64,000 bases of DNA from Otis tarda. Taxonomy: Eukaryota; Chordata; Aves; Otidiformes; Otididae. The notes below the pieces were generated by a model. That model saw only the letters and a program-made list of their open reading frames with translations, was not told the origin of the DNA and did not search any database. The position numbers were made by a program, and so were the translations under genes. The stretch covers positions 112,117,190-112,181,189 of the forward strand of contig CM048553.1 in assembly GCA_026413225.1 (NCBI GenBank). The letters are read 5' to 3'. Within the stretch, counting starts at the first letter, position 1, and the number at the start of each line of letters is the position of its first letter. Shown here piece after piece: positions 56,061 to 64,000 of the stretch.

Positions 56061-59000
56061 TGGTCTGACTCTTCAAACTGACATCATTTAATCTAAATGT
56101 TCTGTCCTGCCAGGTCTCCTTTTGGGTAGGCAGCATGACGAAAGAGCTCAGAAATCATTAATACAAATGTTTCTATAGAAAGTATTGGTCAGGTACATCT
56201 AGAAGTGACTGTCTCATACATTACCTGCTGGGAAGGCAAACATAAATCCTAGGCCAGCAAACCCATCAACACACCTCATGCTACCAAAAGACTGGATGAC
56301 AACAGTAGTGCACTGGAAAACTAAGCTTCACCACTAAATTGAAAGGAGATGAATTTGCCTCTTTCTCAATGCTTCTGCATCCTCTGGTAAATAGAAATGA
56401 CTTCAGAGAAGTTTCAAAACCATTTTTGAGAATCCTCTTCAACTTTGTTTTTGGTTTTACTGGAATTTACAAATATAGATTGATGACTGAGGCTCTCTAA
56501 AAAACCTTCCCACATTGTGTCCTTGGTTTGGTTTACATAAGCTGATACTGGGTACTACTTCTTTATAGCTGATTTAATTTTAGAGATACCCAAACTTCCA
56601 TTCTCCCATCAATATCAATAGTATGTGGTCCATTTATGTGTACAGAGAATTTGGCTTAAAACCTTCCTGTTCTAATGCATTTAGGACACATTTATCTGAC
56701 AAATGATACTGATTCTTTCCATGATTCTGTTTACAAGGAAGATTTGGGAAGAAGACTGGAAGGACTCACAATGTTCCTCTCTTTCTTTAATATTAGCATC
56801 CTTCCCAGACATTGGGCTCTTGGCTGTTTCTGGAGAGGGATTTTTTTTTTTTTTTTGTTAATCCTCATGTTAAAATATTTGACCAATGAGCAGTAAATAG
56901 TGTAGAAAATCAAGCCAGTTCACACCACTTCCACTTGTGATCAAAACCATTTCCTCCTGAGTTAAAATGAGGGTAGATACAGGAAAGTATTTTAGATAAG
57001 ATATCTTAATCAATAACCGCTTTAGTGAGGTTTTGAAGGGTTGACTAGCAAAACCATTTTCAAAGCCACGAACCTGATAATTTAATTTGCTGATGATTAT
57101 GTAACTGAAAAAAATCTTATGACTTCTTGGTGTAATGCTATCTTAAACACCAAATTAACTACCTTTATTTGGCTTGCTTCCTCCTTCTGTTTTTTTCCAG
57201 TTTGGTGCCTAAGATTTGCCTTACACAGCACTCTGCAGTGCTGTGTTGTCATACCTAAAGGAGGTCAGCTCTGCACATATAGGATTCTCCAAGGTCTTGC
57301 AATTTGCTTCTAAACCATTGGAAGGAGGGTCTGTTTGAGGAATTTTAACTTCTTTCTCTTCTTTCTGCTTGCACTTAGGGGATCATCACAGCCTTTCCAG
57401 TAGTCTCCAGACCACAAGTTAAGAAACTCCCGGAGTTGAAGTCTTTGGATACACCTAAAACAAAATACAGGCAGCTATACTTTGAGGTGCTCCATGGAGA
57501 TTCAGCCACCTGGGTGTCTAGACCAAGGAAGTAACCTTGGAGTGTCAAAGCTCCTTTCTAAGTTGTTTGATGGGCTCTTATTCCTCTGACTGAGAGTAGA
57601 CAGGGATGCTACTACATGCCGTGCACTGGGATCTGATCCCAACCTAGCTAGACAAAATGCGTGTATCTGAACTTAGGGAGTTAGGACAATTCTTGAGACA
57701 CCTCAGTCATGGCCTGAGGTGCCTTGTTTCCTCTTATGGTAGTTCTTTCATGTTAGTAGCAAGAAGAAAGCAGTTTACACACTGTGCAGTAAATGGCCTT
57801 AGTGAAAACATCAGACTGCCAGTCTGCCACATATGTTCATCCACCATTCATAAATCTACATCTTTAACAACTTTCAGTGGTTTGGTTGAGTTTGATTTTT
57901 TGTTTGTTTGTTTGGGTTTGTTTTTTTTTTACTTTGATGGTTTAATTTTAGCCCTGCATTCTTTCTGCTGGCTGAAATAAAAGTGACTTCCTTCTAAGAC
58001 AAGCTATTTGGAATTGCTGACCAAAGATCTTTGTTTTGCTGCTGAGGCCAGATTTTTCCAGCTTGGTCTGTGCCACTCTTTGCAGTGAAGCACTGGCCTT
58101 CCATAGCCAGAGAATCCTGGAGAAGCCATGGAGAACAAGAATCCCCAGCATTTCTCTATATGCAGTACTGCTTGCAAGGGAATTACATAAGTTATGGCTT
58201 TATTATTTTCTGTGGTTTAACATGACAAGAGACCAAAGGTGGACTGTTCTTCTCGTCCCATGTGTGCAGGATGATATTGCCATCTTTATTACTTTGGAAC
58301 TTGAGGGATTAAAGCTATTTGGAATATAAGAAGCAGCAACAAGAGACTCTTTAATTAATCTCTGGTTATCACAACAGCGGATAGAAATGGAAAAAGCATT
58401 ATGTTCTCACACAGAAAAACAAACCAAAAAATCTTTTACCTTCGTTGTTTCCTGCTTACCTTGGAGACTAAAGAAGAGTTAAAACCACTGTGAAATGACT
58501 GCAATGAAAGAAAGCTCTTATTGCCTCCAATGCTGATTTACAGCCTTTGCAAGACTCTAATCATGTAAAAATAAGACAATGTTATTTGTATTTTTCAACT
58601 AATTTCTTTAGAACCCTTCTAAAGGGTTTCTATGGCCTGCTCACTAGGATGTACATTATGTGCAAGCACAAAACAGACAGAAAGCACTGCTCAGCTATTT
58701 AGGCCGCACACACAGCAGACAACAGTTTAACAAGCTCTAATTAGAGAATCTCATCATTTCCACCTTTGCCTTTTAAAGATCAGAACAACTAAGGAAGTAC
58801 ACTGAAGAAATAGCTTTGGTACTGGATATGGGTTTATAATATATCATATTAAAATTTTGTGTTAAAATGGATGACTCACAGGTCTGAAGTACATGAGAAA
58901 AGGTTAAAGCATGAACAGCCTAAACTAGATGTGTGTACATATCTTTGAATTTTATTTATTTATAATTAAATTGCTCATTTGTATGCTTTTTTCTTCTGCT

Positions 59001-62000
59001 TATGTGTCTACTTGAACCTTATGTTTAATCTGAAGAAACATCAACTTCATTGTGTGGAAGGAAATTAAACACGAGGCTGTAAAGCACTCTTCTTGCATCT
59101 GTAATCCTCTCTGTCACACTAAATAGCTTGTCAATAGCAAAATGTATTATACCATGCTTCCAAGCTCTGCTTGTCAGAGAAGGTGACAAGGTGACAACGG
59201 CAGAGCTCTGAGGGCTGACATGGAGCAGAAGGAAGAGAGGAATTCGTTTGCAGGACAGCACTCTAAGACAGAGTAGATACGGAGACAGGAGCACCTCAAG
59301 CTTTTGTAGTTTTAGTAAGCTCAGCTTTCGGTTGAGTCCAGGAGAAAGAAATGCTAGCATTTTTCTCCAGCTAAAAAAACAAAAAAAAAGCATTTTGAAA
59401 GTGGAAACACTACTGGAAAATATTAATACATGAGTATATTTTTAAAGTCTCTGTCCTGCTGCACTCATGACGCATTGATGAAGCTATTTTCTCTATTAAA
59501 AAAAAAGGAAGGAAAAAACCTCCATTCTTACAGAGTTGAAAAGAAAATTATGATAGATACTAAGAAAAGTTAAAATAATGATCAGAAATAGAGAAGATCT
59601 TTCTGAGGGCCACTGTTAGAATAGATAAATAAAGCAGGGGACAGTAACGTTGCTGTTGATGCTAACTTTATGAACTTTGTTTAATAAAAGAAACCTTAGA
59701 GAGGCTTGAAGAGGAATATTTAGAGTTCCAGCTGTAATGGACTGTATCATGTTCCGTTGCAGGACAGTGTTGGGTAAATAGCACAAAGAAGAGAGAAGCC
59801 ATTTAAAATGGATTTTTTTTTTTTAATCGACTGAAAACCCAGGCTTGTGAGGACACTATCTCTAATTCTATCATTAGTAAAGGTAGTTTAACAGACCATT
59901 GCTTCCAGAAAGAGACAGTGTCCCATCAAGGAACAGAATAGTGATATGTGGTTCCTTTCTGGTATTTTTTTTAAGTGTGCGGTCTATTTTGATATGACTG
60001 GAAATCCAGATTTGTTCTGTTTTTCCCCATGCATTCCTGTAATTTCACCACATAGGCTTCAAACTAAAAACCACCAAAATTCAGAAGCAGAAAAATTTCA
60101 GTCTGAAAAATACTTATAGAAGTCTTCTTTAATTTGAAACTTTTATTTACTTTAGAAAAGTTAAAAAAAATCAAGTTACAAAAAGATCTCCCTGCAAAAT
60201 GAATGAACACTCCATTTCATGTAAAATACTTTCACAATATTTTTAAATAAATCACATTTTAGCACAACCTGACTTTTTTTCCCCCTTCAAAACAGGCAAA
60301 GAAACAGTCAGGTTTTTCTGCTGCCTTAGCCCACTTCTGTTTACCTTGGTCTGCTTTTACTTCAATCATTTTTTAAATTATCTCTTATAGACACATGGTT
60401 TCTACAAAAAAAAAAGCGATTCCTGTAAACTGCCTGTCAGTCTGTCTTCCTTCTACCTCTGCCCTGCATAATTCCAACCCTTTGGCTGCTTTCAGCAACA
60501 CTTGACAAGTATAGATGACAACTACCTCACTGGAAGCAAGGTGATCTGAGGCCTTGGTGAGGTCTCTGATATGCAGATTTTACAGTATGATGTCTCACTT
60601 CATTAGACACCAACAGTCCACGTGAAACAAAAGTCTTTAAGGATGTCCTGAATATTGAAAAAAGGTTTGTGTAAGGCCTGTGAACTTGCATGTTAAGGCT
60701 GTGACAACAGACTGTGTCTACGCTGTAAGGTATGGGAGCACAAGTGACTTGCGAGATCCTGGGCTACAACCTTGCTCCCCAGTGGAGTGAGAAGCAATGG
60801 GCATGCCAATGTCTGCTGTGCCATTAGCTTGTAGCTGGAGATAATCAGAGATGAGACACAGCTCTGTAAGTGTGCTGCCTGAGAAAGAGTAATTTCTCCA
60901 GGACTTGTGGACAGTGTGGACCACTTCTTGATGCACATCCTTCGCTTCCATTCTCCTTTTTAGTTTTTTAGTACAGCAGCTTCTCTGTAGACCAAAATGG
61001 ACTGAATGGCTTCCAGAGACAACAGTAATGTCCTTCCCTTTTATCCACTGCTTGGGAGGCACATCATGCTCAACAAAGACCAAGTAATGTTTGAGTCACA
61101 TATCTGTTAACCCCTCATCATCAGTGGGAACTGAGATCCTTATTACCTTGTTGTCAATACATGCATGGTTCGTCAGTCCATGGTGTTTTGTAGAAGTCAG
61201 GCAAGTCTACATACTTGGTATATTACTGACCACCTTTCCTAGTAGGAAAGGATATGACTTTTCAGAGTCTCTACCCTCCACCCAGCCAAACCCTGCAGAT
61301 TCTGTTAGTGCAGGTGGAAGCCACCTTCTTGAATGGTGACAGAGGGATGCCTCAAGTATGTCCAACAGCAGCAGCACCTGGTTTGGCACTTATTTATTTT
61401 GTGCTAACTCAGAAATAAAGAAAGCATCTCTGCATGTAAGGTACAGGCAACCTTTTCAAAAGAGCAGTATTAATCCTGAACTTTCCAAATTAAGAAGAAA
61501 AGCTTCAAGTTGGCATGAAGACTGAGTCATACTGCATGCAAACAGGAAACAACAGGAGGCTGGTCCCTAGGAAACTGTCTCAAAATATCAGTTCAAATAA
61601 ACAGCCAGAGTAGGCAGTGGTGTCTAAAATTTTCATTATGTAATCCTATGTTTCACCAATCTCAAGCAACAAACATATGGGCTAAACAGTAGGTCATTAC
61701 CTTAGTGAAAATTTAACTTCTGATGTTTGCAAAATCTGGAGCCTGAAAAACCTTCACTTTTCTAGTCCCAGAATGTTTTAGAAAAGTTCTAAAGACGACA
61801 TTTACTTTTGTGTTTGCATCTGACAGGGACTCGATTTGGAAATACGGTACGAACTATATTAAGAGGTAAATTATCTACCAAAAAAGTCTTCCTCTTGTAT
61901 TTTTTTTTTCAGATTCCATGTAGATGACAATACCATATAAAACACTGGAAGACTTTATTTTCAGCTATGTTACTGAAAGATATTTACATTAATATATTTC

Positions 62001-63620
62001 AATCAGGTGAACTCTGACATGAATATTACTAACTGAGTGTTACTCCAAGCCAAACAATTCGTAGTACTTGCTCATAACACACTTGCTTTCACTTACCTCT
62101 CACCAAGGAAGTGGCATATTCCATCAGAAAGTACTTAACACTGAAATTAAGTCATAATGGAGGTTGCACAACACATAGAAAATGTATGCTAGTTTCTATA
62201 GACCATTTCTCTGATACAAAAATACAATGCATGAAAATCTGCAAGTGCACAATTAGGGATAGAGTAATTTCATTCATGTCATATTTTTCGTCTCCCATGG
62301 CAAGCAAATTACCATGAATTATTGGCAAAGTATCCCTTGAATAAGAAATTGATTTTATAGTCTTGTAATTTGTTATCTTGACCTTTACATGTATTTTTGC
62401 AAATTTTATTGGAGGCAGCGTTAAGGTTCAGTAGTTTATGTAAATTATATTGGGGTTAATGAGGCATGAAGGATTATATGGCAGTGAAGAGCTGGCTGGA
62501 TCCTTTAGCTGTTCATCTCTAGGCTTTCTATCATTTGCAATAACAAAAGAGCACATTTCAGGGGAGGCTTAAAGAAATTTTGTTAGGGCTCTGGTATGTT
62601 AACTGCATATTTTTTAACATATATTCACTTTTTTTTTTAATTCTCCTTTAAATGAATAGTAAATGATATTTGTAATAAGGATAAAATAATCAATTTTTGT
62701 AAATAAGTATTTCTCAGTTGATCAGAGATCAGAGAGATTTTTCTTGCTCTCTTATATCCTTTCTTCCATATATCATGAATTTTCTGTGCTACTATTTCAG
62801 TGCAAAATTATTGCATTAATGTTATGGCTCAGATCATAGCTTTATGCAAACCCAGCTTTCTGTCCCCAGTATATGACCATATGTACTCTTACTTCCATGT
62901 TCTGTAATGTTGCCTTTATTTCCCCCACTTATTTCCAGGTTTTCTTTCTGCAACATTTCCACAAAAAAAAAAAATAAATTAAAAAAGCTCTCCAGGATCC
63001 AGTGCTATTCAATGCTAAATCTGAGATCATTTGGATTTTAAATAACATTTAAAGATTTACCTGGACTAGATATTGGACTAAGTCCTTCACTAGAGTCAAG
63101 GGAACCAAGCTGAGTTATCCCAGTGAATGACTCATTCTTAGTTTGATATTTCTAATCCCACTAGAAAATTTCAACACTGGCAGGAGTTGAGTCTCCCTAT
63201 GAGTGTGAAAATCAGGTGTTCAATGAAAAGCAAATTTCATTCTTAAGTGCAAATTAATTATCAAAAACACATAATAAAAATAGAAACACAGCTAATTATT
63301 AAAACTGTTTCACTTGTGCCAGTATCAATACAATGTCAATGTGACCAAGACCAAGAAATACATATACTGCTGCATGAAAAACAAGTACAAAAGAATCTCT
63401 ACATTTGGTGAAAGAGCTTCAGTGTTAAACCTAATGAGGTATTTAAATTCCTGGAAAAAAACACTACTATGTTTTTTCTGGGTCTCAACTCATATAGATT
63501 TGTTATTAGGCCTGCAAAAAACTTTCCTTTTTTTTTTTAGCTAAACATTATTTTAACCAAAGTTATTTAGATTAGAGATTTTGTTAGTGTCAGTATTATT
63601 CATAGAATTGTTGATTATCT
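56061..63620. other. AT-rich sequence, no gene recognised
   Basis: Open frames include 122 codons (minus strand, 59025-59393), 121 codons (minus strand, 60718-61083) and 107 codons (plus strand, 57657-57980), none recognised. Low-complexity tracts: T run near 56831-56846 and a short TTTG repeat near 57898-57914. The sub-blocks 58680-58790 and 62380-62590 are even in composition and carry homeodomain- or forkhead-like motifs (CTCTAATTAGAG, AGTTTATGTAAATTA). No transposon is recognised. Confidence 0.45.
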
Positions 63621-63745
63621 TTCAAGTTGGATGGGGCTCTGAGCAACCTGATCTAGTTGAAGATGTCCCTGATCCTTGCAGGGGGGTTGGGCTAGACCAT
63701 CAGGTCCCTTCTGATTCAAACTATTCTATAATTCTATGATTCTAT
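63621..63745 (+). mobile_element. CR1 LINE 3' tail, plus strand
   Basis: Begins TTCAAGTTGGATGGGGCTCT, continues through GGGGGGTTGGGCTAGACCAT and ends with ATTCTATAATTCTATG and a further ATTCTAT, i.e. about three 3' octamers. It is extremely 5'-truncated, about 125 bp. Confidence 0.93.
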
Positions 63746-64000
63746 ATTGAAATTTGACTTTTAAGGATTTCTATATTGGATATTTGGAATAGTTACTTTT
63801 TTTAAATTAACCATCACTACATTGTAACTGTACACATGCTTTATTTTGGCTATGAAACCTGGCTTCCATACGCAACATTGCCAAACACAGACCTGAGCTT
63901 ATACCTATGACCAGTTTCTCCTAATATCTCCATTGCTTGCACCCCAACACACATACAGATACAACCTGCTGCTGAGCTCTGAAGCACCCTCACAGGAAAA
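63746..64000. other. Unique sequence to the window end, no gene seen
   Basis: About 255 bases of ordinary sequence with no open frame or repeat of note. Confidence 0.5.

Noticed and set aside
1..64000. CRISPR array, operon, tRNA or rRNA genes
   Set aside because: The sequence is eukaryotic and no such structure or conserved RNA core was seen on either strand.

Overview
The window looks like gene-poor bird DNA. The diagnosis rests on repeats. Several CR1 LINE copies carry the avian 3' terminal (ATTCTATG)n tail, and four long terminal repeats (LTRs) of one family end in a bird-type 'GGCTAAACTACGACA' edge. There are no SINE or L1 copies of mammalian type. The background is AT-rich with many A and T runs. 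I found no host protein-coding gene, tRNA, rRNA or CRISPR array that I could defend. Almost all open frames are short and chance-like, and the window could be a gene desert or part of a very large intron. The species cannot be fixed from this sequence; a neoavian bird is my guess.

Layout. 0-18 kb: AT-rich sequence with a fairly young 5'-truncated CR1 on the minus strand (1241-2374), older plus-strand CR1 relics (about 3575-3800, 4600-6070 and 17091-17345), a 3' CR1 fragment (15253-15620), a 125-bp tandem duplication (10825-11072) and a degenerate array of 33-bp units (13637-13833). 18-39 kb: an endogenous-retrovirus-rich block. It has four related solo LTRs (about 18563-19681, 22261-23309, 32224-33367 and 37592-38765) and one much older, gutted provirus with two diverged LTRs (about 34605-37371). 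All five lie in the plus orientation. Two solo LTRs keep exact 5-bp target-site duplications (TAATT, ACTAC), which fits an ERVL-like class. 39-64 kb: mostly unique sequence with CR1 tails at 48336-48482, 50515-50997 and 63621-63745. It also holds blocks rich in homeodomain-type motifs near 55.2-56.1 kb that could be conserved enhancers.

The most unusual object is at 45281-45439. A 159-bp segment is inserted between two perfect copies of a 14-bp target site, and the inserted sequence is identical to a single-copy segment about 1.4 kb downstream (46868-47026). It has no poly-A tail and no transposon sequence. It looks like a very recent templated insertion, unless it is an assembly error.

The elements do not form a pathway. 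They record successive waves of insertion: old CR1, then the old provirus, then younger CR1 and the solo LTRs, and last the local templated copy. The only regulatory signals I can point to are CCAAT/TATA-like pairs and poly-A signals inside the LTRs.
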